From Micromonospora saelicesensis (lineage in GTDB: Bacteria; Actinomycetota; Actinomycetes; Mycobacteriales; Micromonosporaceae), in assembly GCF_900091575.1 (NCBI RefSeq), contig NZ_FMCR01000007.1, positions 372,001-436,000 of the forward strand: a stretch of DNA of 64,000 nt. The letters run 5' to 3'. Below, in pieces: positions 53,127 to 64,000 of the stretch (position 1 is its first letter; every line of letters starts with the position of its first letter). A model generated the notes under the pieces. The model was not told where the DNA came from. It worked only from the letters and a program-made list of their open reading frames with translations, and did not search any database. The translations under genes were made by a program, and so were the position numbers.

Positions 53127-53728
53127 TCAGCGCGGCAGCGGCGCGTCCGCCCGGCGCAGCTGCGTGAAGCCGGTGTCCCGGGCGCGGGCCGCGGCCAGCA
53201 GCCCGGCCACCGCGGACGCGTTGGTGATCTCACCGGCCAGGACCATGGCGACCGCCTCGTCCAGGTCGATCCGGACGACCTGGAGGTCGGCCTCCTCGTC
53301 GCGGCGCTCGTGCCGCTCGTCGGCCGGCACGTCGCCGAGGTCGCGGGCCAGGAACACCCGGACGATCTCGTTGGTGAACCCCGGGGAGCTGTGCAGGTCG
53401 ACAAGCACGTCGACCCGCCCGGCGGTGAGGTCGGCCTCCTCGGCCAGCTCCCGCAGCGCGGCCGCCGGCAACTCCTCGCCGGAGACGTCCATCAGACCGG
53501 CGGGCAGCTCCCACAGGTGCCGCCCGACCGGGTGCCGGTACTGCCGGATCAGCACCACCTGGCCGGCGTCGTCGAGCGCCACCACGGCCACCGCACCGAC
53601 GTGCCGGACGAGGTCCCGCAGCCCGGTCCCACCGCCCGGCATGGTCACCTCCTCGGTGACCACGTCGAAGATCCGCCCCCGGTACCGCTCCTCCCGGGAG
53701 CGCACCTCGTAGCGGTGCTCAAGGTTGC

Positions 53729-53732
<4 letters not shown>
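53127..53732 (-). CDS. NUDIX hydrolase, ADP-ribose pyrophosphatase type
   Basis: A protein of 201 residues from the GTG at 53,732, overlapping the pyrG stop (GTGA). The open frame beyond that is a pyrG shadow. The NUDIX box is GLMDVSGEELPAAALRELAEEADL (~residues 87-110; GX5EX7REUXEE with Gly-Glu-Arg-Glu-Glu kept). RHVGAVAVVALDDAGQVVLIRQYRHPVG is the usual N-terminal block. It hydrolyses nucleoside diphosphate sugars such as ADP-ribose. pyrG-nudix order is conserved in actinobacteria. Confidence 0.93.
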
Positions 53733-55480
<1,748 letters not shown>

Positions 55481-55643
55481 GGCCTGCTCCCGTGTCGTCT
55501 GTCGCGGTCATGCAGACCGCCGTGCTTGATCAGCAAAGTGATCACGCGATCCACGGGATTCGACGGTAACACCTCCCGGGCGGGTACTCGCAGGCCGCAC
55601 CCCGGCTGCGACACCTCCGGGCCATCCGGACGAGGCCCGGCGC

Positions 55644-58058
55644 TCAGGACGCGGCAACCTCCGTCGATGACCGGGAGACCTGCCGGGGCGCTACGGGCAC
55701 CGTCGGATCGGCGTCCGGCGTCGACCCGCTCGCGGTCGGCTCGGCCGGTTCGTCGGCGTCCCCGCGGCGCTCGCCCGCAGTGTCCGACGCCGGTTGGGCG
55801 ACCTTCGCCGGTGCGCTCGGGGGCGGGCCGGCGATCGGACGGGGATGCACGGCACCCAGCGGCCCACCGCCGCCGGTCGGACCGTCACCCCCACCGACCG
55901 GGCCGACCCCGCCGGACCCCGAGTCGTCGTCGGCGCCGTTGGCGCGGGAGCGGCCCGCTGCCGGGCGGGTCCGGTCCGCGGCGTGCCCGAGCACCCGGAG
56001 CGACGCCAGGGCCGCCATCGGCACCACCAGGGCGGCGGCAGCGCCCATCACGTCCAGGGCCGCGCCGTCGAGCACACCACCGAGCACCGCGGCGACCACA
56101 GTGCCGGCCAGCGCGGCCCGGACCGCCGGGTAGATGCCGAACAGCCGCATCAGCCCACCCCACGGCTGCAACAGGGCGAACCACACCAGCAACCCGCCGG
56201 CCAGCGCCAGCACCGTCAGCGGGCTGTTGACCAACGTCTCGAAGTTCTCCGTGCTGGACCGGTGCACGGCGAACCCGCCGGTGCCGTCACCGAGCGCGGA
56301 GAGGAACCGGCCCAGGCTGCCCCGCTCCCCCGGCGGACGCCGCAGGTCCACCACGGCGAACCCGATACCCACCGCCAGCGCGGCCATGGTGGCCCAGGCC
56401 AGCCGGCTGATCGTCAACCAGCCGCCGGCGCTGATCACGGCGGCGACGCTCACCCCGGCGGTGAGCGCGATCGCGCCGACCGGGTCGGCGCCCAGGTACG
56501 GGCTGCCGACCACCACCACGGCGAGGCCACCCACCGCGACCATCACCGCCGGCCGCCAGCCCCGGTGCACCCGTTGGGCGAACCAGCCGCCGGTGACCAG
56601 CGCACCGGCGAGGAACACTCCCAACCCCACGGTGCTCAGCCCGGCGTACCGGCCGCCCTGCAACGCGGAGTAGCCGACCACGCTGTTGAGCTGGAGGCGG
56701 GCCCCGGTGAGCACGTCCAGCCCGACCACGAGCGTGGTGAGGCCGGCCACCGCTCCGAGCGGCCCGAGGGTGTTCGCGTACCCGGGGGCGAACCGCACCG
56801 CCGCGGTGCCGGCGGCCACCAGCAGCGCTGTCACCCCGGCGAAGATCCACCCGGGGTGCTCGCCGCGCCACCAGGGCACCGCGTCGGCCAGCAGCGCCGC
56901 CGGCACCGTCAACGCCACGGCGACCAGCAGCAGCTCCATCACCGCCACGATCCGCCCGGAGACGGGCGTCGGGCCGGCCGGGCCGGCGTGCGGACGGGCC
57001 CGGCGCAGCAGCGGCAGCATCGCGATCGCCAGCAGCACCTGCGCCCCGGCGAGCAGCGCGAAGAACGCCCCGGAGACGGAGCGCTGGGCGGCCGCCTCCC
57101 GGTCGGCGTTCGCCGGCGCGTTGATGGCCTCGGCCAGGTCGGCGGGGCGGTCGCCGGTGCTGATCGCCGGGCGGCCGAGGAAGAGCCGCTCCGGCATGGG
57201 CCGGCCCAACGCGGCGAGGGCGGTCGGCGCGAGGTCGACAAGTTGCAGGTACCCGTCCCGGCCGGTGCTGGCCGAGGTGAGCCACCCCCGCTCCCAGCCC
57301 GGCCCGTCGGCGACCGCCACGTGCAGCCGGGCCGGCTGAGTGGTGTCGGAGATCCCCGCGACCATCACCAACGACCGTGGGGGTCGCGCCGCCAGCACCC
57401 GGGCCAGCTCGGCGTCCGCCGCGCGGGCCTCCTCGGCGCGGGTGGCCGGGTCGGCACCCTCGACCGTGCCGAGGTCGACGATGCTCAGCACACACGAGCC
57501 GAGCAGCGGCCGCGGGTCGGCCGGCAGCCCCGAGGCGTACCGGTCGACGCGGCCGAACGGTCGGGCGGCGGCCACGGCCGCGCCCGGGCCGACGGCGACG
57601 GAGCATCGCACCGACTCGGACAACGAGCCGGGCATGGCGCCCCAGGGCAGCCGCTGCTGGTTGTACTGGACCACGCTCTCCTGGTCCGGCAGGTTCGCGC
57701 CGATGCCGTCCGGTTGTTCCACCGTCACCCCCGCCGACGGGCAACCGTCGACCGACCGGCTGCCGTTCCACGCGGCGAAGCTGCCCGCGCCGAGGGTCAG
57801 CCAGCCGTCCACCGGGCAGGTGGGCCGGTGCGCGGAACGCACCGACAGTGAGCCGATCGAGCCGTCCTGGGCCATCCGCCACAGCGTCGGGGTGCTCTGC
57901 GGATCCACGTCCTCCCAGCGCAGCCCGGCGATCCCGGCGAGCACCACGAAGTCGGCGGTGCGTTGCGGGGTGCCCTGGGGTGGGCGGGCGGCGAGCGCGG
58001 TGACGCCCAGCGCCACCACGAGCACTGTCAACAGGGCGGGGGCGATTCGGCGCAGCAT
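55644..58058 (-). CDS. Alkaline phosphatase-fold membrane protein
   Basis: A protein of 804 residues from the ATG at 58,058, overlapping the glycosyltransferase stop by 1 nt. A signal-type helix comes first (IAPALLTVLVVALGVTALAA). Residues ~30-330 resemble the alkaline phosphatase/phosphodiesterase fold (WEDVDPQSTPTLWRMAQDG, TCPVDGWLTLGAG, LVMVAGISDTTQ), outside the membrane. About ten membrane segments follow (FFALLAGAQVLLAIAMLPLL to VMGAAAALVVPMAALASLRV). A cytoplasmic Pro/Gly-rich tail ends the protein. Together with the neighbouring flippase and glycosyltransferase it suggests envelope polymer modification. No substrate can be named. Confidence 0.8.
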   Translation of the reverse strand: MLRRIAPALLTVLVVALGVTALAARPPQGTPQRTADFVVLAGIAGLRWEDVDPQSTPTLWRMAQDGSIGSLSVRSAHRPTCPVDGWLTLGAGSFAAWNGSRSVDGCPSAGVTVEQPDGIGANLPDQESVVQYNQQRLPWGAMPGSLSESVRCSVAVGPGAAVAAARPFGRVDRYASGLPADPRPLLGSCVLSIVDLGTVEGADPATRAEEARAADAELARVLAARPPRSLVMVAGISDTTQPARLHVAVADGPGWERGWLTSASTGRDGYLQLVDLAPTALAALGRPMPERLFLGRPAISTGDRPADLAEAINAPANADREAAAQRSVSGAFFALLAGAQVLLAIAMLPLLRRARPHAGPAGPTPVSGRIVAVMELLLVAVALTVPAALLADAVPWWRGEHPGWIFAGVTALLVAAGTAAVRFAPGYANTLGPLGAVAGLTTLVVGLDVLTGARLQLNSVVGYSALQGGRYAGLSTVGLGVFLAGALVTGGWFAQRVHRGWRPAVMVAVGGLAVVVVGSPYLGADPVGAIALTAGVSVAAVISAGGWLTISRLAWATMAALAVGIGFAVVDLRRPPGERGSLGRFLSALGDGTGGFAVHRSSTENFETLVNSPLTVLALAGGLLVWFALLQPWGGLMRLFGIYPAVRAALAGTVVAAVLGGVLDGAALDVMGAAAALVVPMAALASLRVLGHAADRTRPAAGRSRANGADDDSGSGGVGPVGGGDGPTGGGGPLGAVHPRPIAGPPPSAPAKVAQPASDTAGERRGDADEPAEPTASGSTPDADPTVPVAPRQVSRSSTEVAAS

Positions 58059-59227
58059 CACCGGTGTCCCGTTCTCGGGGCGTCGGAGCCCGGGGCGGCC
58101 GCCGGACCGCCGGGATTCCCGGCCAGCTCGGCGTAGAGGGCGGCAAGCGTGGCGACGGTGTCCGCCTCGGTCGGCCACGTCGCCGCCCGTTCGGCGCCAC
58201 GCCGGCCCAACTCCGCCCGCGCCGCCGGGTCGTCCAGCAACGCGCGTACGGCCGCGTCGACCGCGTCCACGTCACCGGCGGGAACCAGCGTGGCGGCGTC
58301 GCCGACCAGGTCCGGGAGCCCGCCGACAGCGGTGGCCACCAGCGGCACGCCGGCGCGCAGCGCCTCCTGGGCGAAGAGCTGTCGCGCCTCCCAGTCGCTG
58401 GTCACCACCGCCAGGTCGGCGCCGGCGAGCAGATCGGCCACGTCGGTGCGGTGCCCCAGCAGGGTCACCGGGGCGCGGGCGGCGGAGGTCCGCGCGGCGA
58501 GCGGCAGATACGCCGGCCCGCTGCCCGCGATCACCACGACCGGCGGCGGGGTACGCGTACGCCAGCGGGCCGCCGCGTCGATCAGCACGTCGTAGCGCTT
58601 CTGCGGGTGCAACCGACCGACCGAGACGATCAACGGCTGGTCCGGGCGGACGCCGAACTCAGCGCGTACCGCCGCCGGGCGTCGACGCGGCGCGGGCAGC
58701 GTCGGCGCGGCGACCGGGGCGAGCCGGGCATCGGCGGCGCCCACCTCGGCGGCCCGTCGCACCAGGTCCTCGGAGGCGCCGAGCGCCACCCGGACGCCCC
58801 GGGCGACCACCCGTTCGACGAGCCGGGACACACCGCCCCGCAGTCCCCCCGCGAGCACCGCGTTGTGCCAGGTGACGATCAGCGGGGCGGCCGGACGGGC
58901 CAGCACGGCCACCAACCCGGCCCGCAGGCCGTGCGCGTGCACCACGTCGACGTGAGCGGCGGCGAGCGCCCGGCGCAGCGCGAGCACCGCCCGCGCGTCG
59001 GCCGGAGTCGGGCTGGCCGGGATCTCCACCGGCTCGAACCGCGCACCGACACCGGTGAAGTCGAACTGCTCCTCAGTGGCGGCGGGCCCGCAGACCAGGA
59101 CGGTCGTGCCGCCCGCGACGAGGCCCCGGGCCACCGAACGGACGTGCTGGCCGACCCCGCCGGTGCTGGACGCGAGCACCAACGCGACGGTGCCCGACCA
59201 GTTGGCAGGCTGAGCTGGCTCAGTCAT
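58058..59227 (-). CDS. Glycosyltransferase family 4-like
   Basis: A protein of 389 residues. The acceptor domain has VLASSTGGVGQHVRSVARGL and DVVHAHGLRAGLVAVL. The donor domain has LIVSVGRLHPQKRYDVLIDAAA and SDWEARQLFAQEALRAGVPLVATAVGGLPDLV (EX7E motif), typical of the GT-B fold GT4 family. It overlaps the MurJ-like gene by 4 nt (ATGA). It is a cytoplasmic or membrane-associated enzyme adding a sugar from a nucleotide donor to an envelope lipid or protein (inference). Confidence 0.9.
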   Translation of the reverse strand: MTEPAQPANWSGTVALVLASSTGGVGQHVRSVARGLVAGGTTVLVCGPAATEEQFDFTGVGARFEPVEIPASPTPADARAVLALRRALAAAHVDVVHAHGLRAGLVAVLARPAAPLIVTWHNAVLAGGLRGGVSRLVERVVARGVRVALGASEDLVRRAAEVGAADARLAPVAAPTLPAPRRRPAAVRAEFGVRPDQPLIVSVGRLHPQKRYDVLIDAAARWRTRTPPPVVVIAGSGPAYLPLAARTSAARAPVTLLGHRTDVADLLAGADLAVVTSDWEARQLFAQEALRAGVPLVATAVGGLPDLVGDAATLVPAGDVDAVDAAVRALLDDPAARAELGRRGAERAATWPTEADTVATLAALYAELAGNPGGPAAAPGSDAPRTGHR

Positions 59228-60912
59228 CGCGTCGCCGTCTCCTTCCCGTCGCCCCGCTCCGCGGAGCCCGCTCCCGGTGTCGGCGCACCGCCGGACGGCC
59301 CCCGCCGGCCCAGACGCCGCAGCACCCCGGCGAGCAGTGGCTGTACGTCCCGCCGGTCGACGAACCAGACCACGGCGAGGAACACAACCCCAACCAGAAC
59401 CCCGGACAGCATGCCCTGACCGAACGCCGCCGCCGTCGTCGGGGTGCCGCCGTCCGACTGGTCGAGCCAACGGCTGAGGCCCCACCCGGCGAGCCCGGCG
59501 AGCACACCGGCGAGGCCACCGGCCGCTCCGGCCCGTGCCGCTCCCGCGAGGGCGGGACGGCCGGCGCTGCGCCGCACCGCCAGGAGCAGCAGGGCGCCGA
59601 GCACCAGCATCCCCACCGAGTTCGCGGACGTCACCGCGAGCACCCGGTCCCGCAACGGCAGCACCGCGCCGAGCAGCAGGACGACGGCCGGCACCACCAG
59701 GAAGCCGACCGCCGTGGCGAGCGTCGCCGCCCGGGTCTCGCCCCGCGCGTAGAGCGCCCGGGTGAGCACCGCGAAGAGGCCGTAGCCGACCAGGCCGGGG
59801 GCGTACCCGATGATCGCGGCGGCGGCGGTCGACGCGGTGTCCGAGGGGAAGAAGAAGTGCCCGACCGGCCCGGCGGTCCCGACCAACGCGGCCGTGCCGA
59901 GGCAACTGAACAGGAGCACACCGCGGACGGCCGGTGCCAGGGTCGTGCGGTAGGTCTGCTCGTCCCCGGCGGCCCGCGCCGCCGCCAGGGTCGGGTAGGC
60001 GGCGATGGCCAGCGGCACCGCCAGCACCGCCCACGGCAACAGGTAGACGGTCTGCGCCAGGTTGTAGACGCCCGGGTTGCTCCGCGCGCCGGCGGTGACC
60101 TGGTTCAGGCTGACGATCAGAGCGATCTGCTGGGTGGTGACGGTGACCGCTCCGGCCACCGCCAACCCGCCGACCCGGGCCCGCGCGTCGGTGGGAAACC
60201 CGAAGCCGGGCCGCAGCCCGAGGCGCAACCGGCGGACCGGAATCAGCAACGACAACGACAGCACCACCACGCCGAGGGTGGTGCCGCCGGAAAGCAGCAA
60301 CTCACCGCCGGGGCTGACCCCGCCGACCGTGGCGTACCGGCCCTGCGTGACGGTGAACCCCAGGTACACGAGGATGACGGTGAGGCTGGACAGCAACGGG
60401 GCGAGCACCGGCCAGGCGAACCGGCGATGCGCCTGGAGCACCCCGGTGAGCACGATGCCGACCCCGTACAGCGGCAGTTGCGGCGCGAAGACCCGCAGCA
60501 TCCGCACGCCGCTCTGCTGCTGGGCGGTGGTCAGGTGGTGGCCCAGCGACTCGACCACCGGGCCGGCGAGCAGCACCACGAGCAACGCCAGCGGGACCAG
60601 CAGGGCCAGCGTCCAGGTCAGCAGCGCACCGGTGGTCCGGGCCACGGCCGTCCGGTCGCCCGCCGCGACCGCGCCGGCGAGCAGCGGTACGACGAGGCTG
60701 GCCAGCGCTCCCCCGGCGACGATCTCGAAGATGAAGTTCGGCACCGCGTTGGCCACCACGTAGGTGCCGCCGAGGTCGGTGGGCGCCAAGCTCCAGGTGA
60801 ACACGGCGGTGCGGCCGAAGCCGGCGAGTCGGCTGGCCACGGTGAGGACGGCGATGAGCGCGGCTGCCCCGGCCAGCCGGCCGGCGCCGGCGAGGGGTGC
60901 CGGTCTGGTCAC
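59224..60912 (-). CDS. MurJ-like lipid flippase (MVF family)
   Basis: A protein of 562 residues from the GTG at 60,912, 1 nt after the MraY-like stop. About 14 hydrophobic segments. The start AGAAALIAVLTVASRLAGFGRTAVF and VVANAVPNFIFEIVAGGALASLVVPLL are typical of MurJ/MviN, as is LPLYGVGIVLTGVLQAHRRF. The C-terminal tail is polar. It probably moves a lipid-linked precursor across the membrane. Whether it is the main lipid II flippase or a paralogue is unknown. Confidence 0.88.
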   Translation of the reverse strand: MTRPAPLAGAGRLAGAAALIAVLTVASRLAGFGRTAVFTWSLAPTDLGGTYVVANAVPNFIFEIVAGGALASLVVPLLAGAVAAGDRTAVARTTGALLTWTLALLVPLALLVVLLAGPVVESLGHHLTTAQQQSGVRMLRVFAPQLPLYGVGIVLTGVLQAHRRFAWPVLAPLLSSLTVILVYLGFTVTQGRYATVGGVSPGGELLLSGGTTLGVVVLSLSLLIPVRRLRLGLRPGFGFPTDARARVGGLAVAGAVTVTTQQIALIVSLNQVTAGARSNPGVYNLAQTVYLLPWAVLAVPLAIAAYPTLAAARAAGDEQTYRTTLAPAVRGVLLFSCLGTAALVGTAGPVGHFFFPSDTASTAAAAIIGYAPGLVGYGLFAVLTRALYARGETRAATLATAVGFLVVPAVVLLLGAVLPLRDRVLAVTSANSVGMLVLGALLLLAVRRSAGRPALAGAARAGAAGGLAGVLAGLAGWGLSRWLDQSDGGTPTTAAAFGQGMLSGVLVGVVFLAVVWFVDRRDVQPLLAGVLRRLGRRGPSGGAPTPGAGSAERGDGKETATR

Positions 60913-60913
60913 G

Positions 60914-61780
60914 TCAGTCGGCGCGTCGGCCCAGTGCGTCGAGTTCGCGTAGCCCCGGGGTCCGCTGGATCACCGCCGTGAAGCTGACCTTCTCGCTGGC
61001 AGCGGTGAGCCCGGCGAGGACGGCGAGCAGACCGGCCCGGCCGAGCGGGCCGGTACGGGCGGCGAGCGCGACGCCGAGCACCGCCCCGAGCGCGTTCGCG
61101 CCACTGTCGCCGAGCATCACGTCCTCGGCCAGGTCGTCGCGGAGCAGGCCGGCGGCGGCGCCGGCCGCGCCCGCGGCGATGCCGCCCTGCGGGCCGCCGG
61201 TCAGCGGCGCCGCGAGCAGCAGCCCGGACTTGAGGGCACGGCCCGGCCGCAGGTCGAGCAGGTTGAGCAGGTTGGCCGTGCCGGCGATCACGCCGGCGCC
61301 GAGCAGCACGTCGACACCCCGACCGAACGCACCGTGCCGCTGCCGGCGCGGGTGCGCGGCGACCCGGGGGTCGGCGGCGAGCAGCGCGGCGGCGCCCAGC
61401 CCGGCGGCGCCCACCCCGACGACCTTGACCAGACCGGCGGTGACCCGCCCCTCACGCAGGGCGGCGAGGTGCCCGGCGAAGCCCTTGGCCGTCTTCTGCT
61501 CCGGCCGCGCGCCGACCACGTCGTCGTACAGCCCGACGCCGCCCGCGCCGAGACCGGCGACCAGCGCGGCCCCACCGGCGGCACCGCCGGTGGCACCGAA
61601 CGCGCCTGCGGCGGCCGCGCCGGCGGCGAGCGCCGGCCCGGCGGCCAGGCTCACCGTGCGGCCACGGAAGTTGGTGCGCTCCAACGCGGGCCCGGCCGGC
61701 GAGGTACGCGCCTCACGCAGCGCGTAGCGGGCCGCCGCGGCGCCCGCGCCGGCGATCAGCAGCCGGCCCAGGGCGCTCAC
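60914..61780 (-). CDS. MraY-like glycosyl phosphotransferase family protein
   Basis: A protein of 288 residues from the GTG at 61,780 (SD GAGGTGA). It is Ala-rich with many membrane segments. GLYDDVVGARPEQKTAKGF (MraY D-D-like motif), NLLNLLDLRPGRALK and LGDSGANALGAVLG match the conserved cytoplasmic active-site loops of the MraY/WecA superfamily (GT4 phosphotransferases). The length is shorter than MraY (~360). It probably transfers a sugar phosphate to a polyprenyl carrier (inference). Confidence 0.85.
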   Translation of the reverse strand: MSALGRLLIAGAGAAAARYALREARTSPAGPALERTNFRGRTVSLAAGPALAAGAAAAGAFGATGGAAGGAALVAGLGAGGVGLYDDVVGARPEQKTAKGFAGHLAALREGRVTAGLVKVVGVGAAGLGAAALLAADPRVAAHPRRQRHGAFGRGVDVLLGAGVIAGTANLLNLLDLRPGRALKSGLLLAAPLTGGPQGGIAAGAAGAAAGLLRDDLAEDVMLGDSGANALGAVLGVALAARTGPLGRAGLLAVLAGLTAASEKVSFTAVIQRTPGLRELDALGRRAD

Positions 61781-61847
61781 GCCGTCACCTCGCCGGCTCG
61801 GTCACGCGCCACGTGGTCGGATCCGGACACGGGGGTACGTCGTTCGC

Positions 61848-62789
61848 TCACTGGGGCAGTCTAGGCAGCAACGACGGGGCGTTGTCGCCGACGCCGTACT
61901 GCCCGGCCTTCTTCTCGGTGAGTTGCTGCACCAGGGCGAGGGTGGTGACGACCTGGCCCTGCACGGTGTTGGCGTTGTCGACCGTGGAAATGGTCTGCGC
62001 GAGCACCGGGTCGCCGCGCACCACGCCGACCAGGTTGCCACCGACGGAACCGTTGCCGCCCACCACGATCGCCCCGGTCCGGTCGAACTGCTCGGCGATC
62101 TTGACCACCGACTCGTCCCGCTTGTCGGAGTCCTTGTCGACGTACGGCTGACCGCTGACCACGACGACCGCCTCCGCCGAGGCGGTGACCTTGTTGCTGT
62201 CGGTGGTCAGGTAACCGGCGTTGTTGTAGGCGGCGAGCACCGCCCGCCGGTCGGCGTCACTGACCGGCGCGACGCCCTGGGCACGGTCCAGCAGGACGCT
62301 GGCCAGCAGCGCGCTGGACGTCTCCACGCCGTGCCCGTTACCCGGCAGGCCGGTGGTCTGCGCGGTCGGGCGGGCGGCGGTGACGGCCAACTCCAGCAGG
62401 TTGGAGTTGTTGTCCGGGTTGATGAACTTGTCCTGCAGGTCGACCTGACCGGTGATGGTGGCCCCGGCCTGCTGGAGCTTCTTGAGCACGCCCTCGGTGT
62501 GGTCACGCCCGTTGGGCAGGCTCAGCACCACGACCCGACGGCCGGAGAGGGTGCCGGGCAGGACGACCTGGGAGATCTCCTCGGCGAACTCCTCTTCCAG
62601 CGCGAGTTGCTTCTCCATGTTGCTGACCGTCTGGCGCCACTGCTGGTTGTCCTTACGCAGCCCGGTGACCTGCTCCTTGAGCGAGTCGGCGACCGGGCCG
62701 TTGAGGGCGGCTGTGCCGACCACCAGGCCGATCGCCAGAGCCAGGAAGACCGCGGTGAGGGACACCACGTGGTAGCGGAAGTTGATCAC
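61848..62789 (-). CDS. steB: SteB / copper transporter MctB family protein
   Basis: A protein of 313 residues from the GTG at 62,789. One N-terminal membrane anchor (SLTAVFLALAIGLVVGTAAL), then a coiled-coil-like stretch (ADSLKEQVTGLRKDNQQWRQTVSNMEKQLALEEEFAEEI), then an outside globular domain. It corresponds to Rv1698 (MctB) and SteB, which works with SteA in cell envelope and division control. The stop is 67 bp before the MraY-like gene. The membrane topology is seen. The function is family knowledge. Confidence 0.88.
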   Translation of the reverse strand: MINFRYHVVSLTAVFLALAIGLVVGTAALNGPVADSLKEQVTGLRKDNQQWRQTVSNMEKQLALEEEFAEEISQVVLPGTLSGRRVVVLSLPNGRDHTEGVLKKLQQAGATITGQVDLQDKFINPDNNSNLLELAVTAARPTAQTTGLPGNGHGVETSSALLASVLLDRAQGVAPVSDADRRAVLAAYNNAGYLTTDSNKVTASAEAVVVVSGQPYVDKDSDKRDESVVKIAEQFDRTGAIVVGGNGSVGGNLVGVVRGDPVLAQTISTVDNANTVQGQVVTTLALVQQLTEKKAGQYGVGDNAPSLLPRLPQ

Positions 62790-62816
62790 GCTTGCAGCCT
62801 CTTGATCGGTCGGGAA

Positions 62817-63995
62817 CTAAAAGAGCCGGTACAGCTGGAACACAAAATTGTCCCACCACTCGGCGACCACGCCCAGGTACGCCTTCCCGACTGTCGACAC
62901 GGCCACCGCGGACGCCATCGCCGCGATCGCCGACAGCACCAGCAGCAGCAGCGACGAACCGGAGATGCTCTGCCGGTAGAGCCGGCTTACCCCCTTGGCG
63001 TCGACCAGCTTGCCACCGACCTTCAGCCGGGTCAGGAACGTCGAGGCCATCCCGCCGCGGCCCTTGTCGAGGAACTCGACGAGGGTGGCGTGGGTGCCGA
63101 CCGCGACCAGCAGCGAGGCGCCCTTCTCGTCGGCGAGCAGCATGGCCAGGTCCTCGCTGGTCGCCGCAGCCGGGAAGGTGATCGCCGGCACACCGAGGCC
63201 GTTGACCCGGGGCAGACCGGGCGCACGCCCGTCCGGGTACGCGTGCACGATCACCTCGGCGCCGCAGCGCAGCACGTCGTCGGTGACCGAATCCATGTCG
63301 CCGATGATCATGTCGGGGGTGTAGCCGGCCTCGACCAGGGCGTCCGCACCGCCGTCGACGCCGATGAGCACCGGCTTGAACTCCCGGATGTACGGGCGCA
63401 GCACGTCCAGGTCGGCCTTGTAGTCGTAGCCGCGCACCACGATCAGGCAGTGCCGACCCTGCATCTGGGTCTCGATGTCCGGCACTCCGACACCGTCGAG
63501 CAGCAGGTCGCGTTCCTGACGCAGGTAGTCCATCGTGTTGGCGGCGAACGCCTCCAACTGCACCGACAGACCCTCCCGGGCGTCGGCCATCGCCTTGCCG
63601 ACCGACTCGGCGTCCTGAAGGCTGCCGTGGGCCACCGGCTCGTCACCGGCGAAGACCGTGTTGCCCTCGATGCGCACCTGGTCGCCCTCGCGGATGCGCT
63701 CGAAGACGCCCTCCCCCAGGTCGTCGAGGAGCGGAATGCCGGCGGCGATCAACACCTCCGGGCCGAGGTTCGGGTAACGGCCGGAGACCGAGGGCTTGGC
63801 GTTGAGCACCGCCGCGACGCCGACGGCGACGAGCGAGTCGGCCGCCACCCGGTCCAGGTCGACGTGGTCGATGACCGCGATGTCACCGGGGCGCAGCCGA
63901 CCGACCAGGCGTTTCGTCCGGCGATCAAGGCGCGCGGTGCCGAGGACTCTGCCCGGTTCGGAGTTCCGGTTCCGGCGCAACGTGGGTAGACGCAT
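62817..63995 (-). CDS. steA: SteA-like septation/envelope regulator
   Basis: A protein of 392 residues from the ATG at 63,995. It starts MRLPTLRRNRNSEPGRVLGTARLDRRTKRL and carries a thiamine pyrophosphokinase-like domain in the middle (VLIGVDGGADALVEAGYTPDMIIGDMDSV, ~residues 209-237). A C-terminal membrane helix (SLLLLVLSAIAAMASAVAV) comes before a short tail. It matches Rv1697/SteA, gene partner of SteB 27 bp downstream. The gene is complete at the window's right edge. By conserved order recN is expected outside the window. Confidence 0.9.
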   Translation of the reverse strand: MRLPTLRRNRNSEPGRVLGTARLDRRTKRLVGRLRPGDIAVIDHVDLDRVAADSLVAVGVAAVLNAKPSVSGRYPNLGPEVLIAAGIPLLDDLGEGVFERIREGDQVRIEGNTVFAGDEPVAHGSLQDAESVGKAMADAREGLSVQLEAFAANTMDYLRQERDLLLDGVGVPDIETQMQGRHCLIVVRGYDYKADLDVLRPYIREFKPVLIGVDGGADALVEAGYTPDMIIGDMDSVTDDVLRCGAEVIVHAYPDGRAPGLPRVNGLGVPAITFPAAATSEDLAMLLADEKGASLLVAVGTHATLVEFLDKGRGGMASTFLTRLKVGGKLVDAKGVSRLYRQSISGSSLLLLVLSAIAAMASAVAVSTVGKAYLGVVAEWWDNFVFQLYRLF

Positions 63996-64000
63996 CGTGA

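Noticed and set aside
55794..57851. Long plus-strand reading frame of 685 codons
   Set aside because: Shadow of the phosphatase-fold membrane protein on the other strand. Low-complexity Arg/Gly/His/Gln composition.

Overview
The window is high-GC actinobacterial DNA, most likely Micromonosporaceae (Micromonospora or Salinispora type). This rests on the conserved order steA-steB / murJ-like / pyrG-nudix / xerD-ald-parA-scpA-scpB-rluB-cmk-der, on frequent GTG starts and on many 4-nt stop/start overlaps. The genus is inference.

Four regions can be seen. (1) 1-11.5 kb: the 3' part of a membrane protein, a small catabolic cluster (MarR regulator, FAD monooxygenase, DUF3237 protein, divergent NitT/TauT-type ABC importer at 3.05-8.86 kb) bracketed by two copies of a 94-bp repeat, and decayed fragments (acyl-CoA synthetase, ATP-grasp, IS701, tyrosine integrase). 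(2) 11,553-43,717: a 32-kb genomic island bounded by a perfect 45-bp direct repeat, the 3' part of tRNA-Pro(GGG). A damaged tyrosine integrase lies beside the tRNA. (3) 43.6-55.5 kb: housekeeping core on the minus strand (der, cmk, rluB, scpB, scpA, parA, xerD, ald, NUDIX, pyrG) plus a plus-strand TM2 gene. (4) 55.6-64 kb: an envelope cluster (phosphoesterase-like membrane protein, glycosyltransferase, MurJ-like flippase, MraY-like protein, SteB, SteA).

The island is a defence island. From left to right it carries: an extended Pycsar-like operon (Crp regulator, class III nucleotidyl cyclase, P-loop protein, unknown protein, PycTM-like membrane effector); a protein with a HEPN RX4H motif; a retron with a phosphoribosyltransferase-like partner and a recognisable msr-msd RNA between the two genes; an HNH-ATPase fusion convergent with it; a GmrSD-like DUF262/DUF1524 restriction protein; a PD-(D/E)XK-von Willebrand A fusion; a set encoding a possible RNase III-like protein, a histidine-kinase ATPase domain, a receiver domain and a HEPN-motif domain, broken by one frameshift; and a two-gene Druantia type III-like pair (DruH/DruE). 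Between them lie broken genes (GNAT acetyltransferase, IS110, IS701, alpha/beta hydrolase).

The most novel items are the cyclase operon with its two accessory proteins, the nuclease-vWA fusion and the HK-REC-HEPN architecture. All names rest on reading translated sequence by eye, without database searches.
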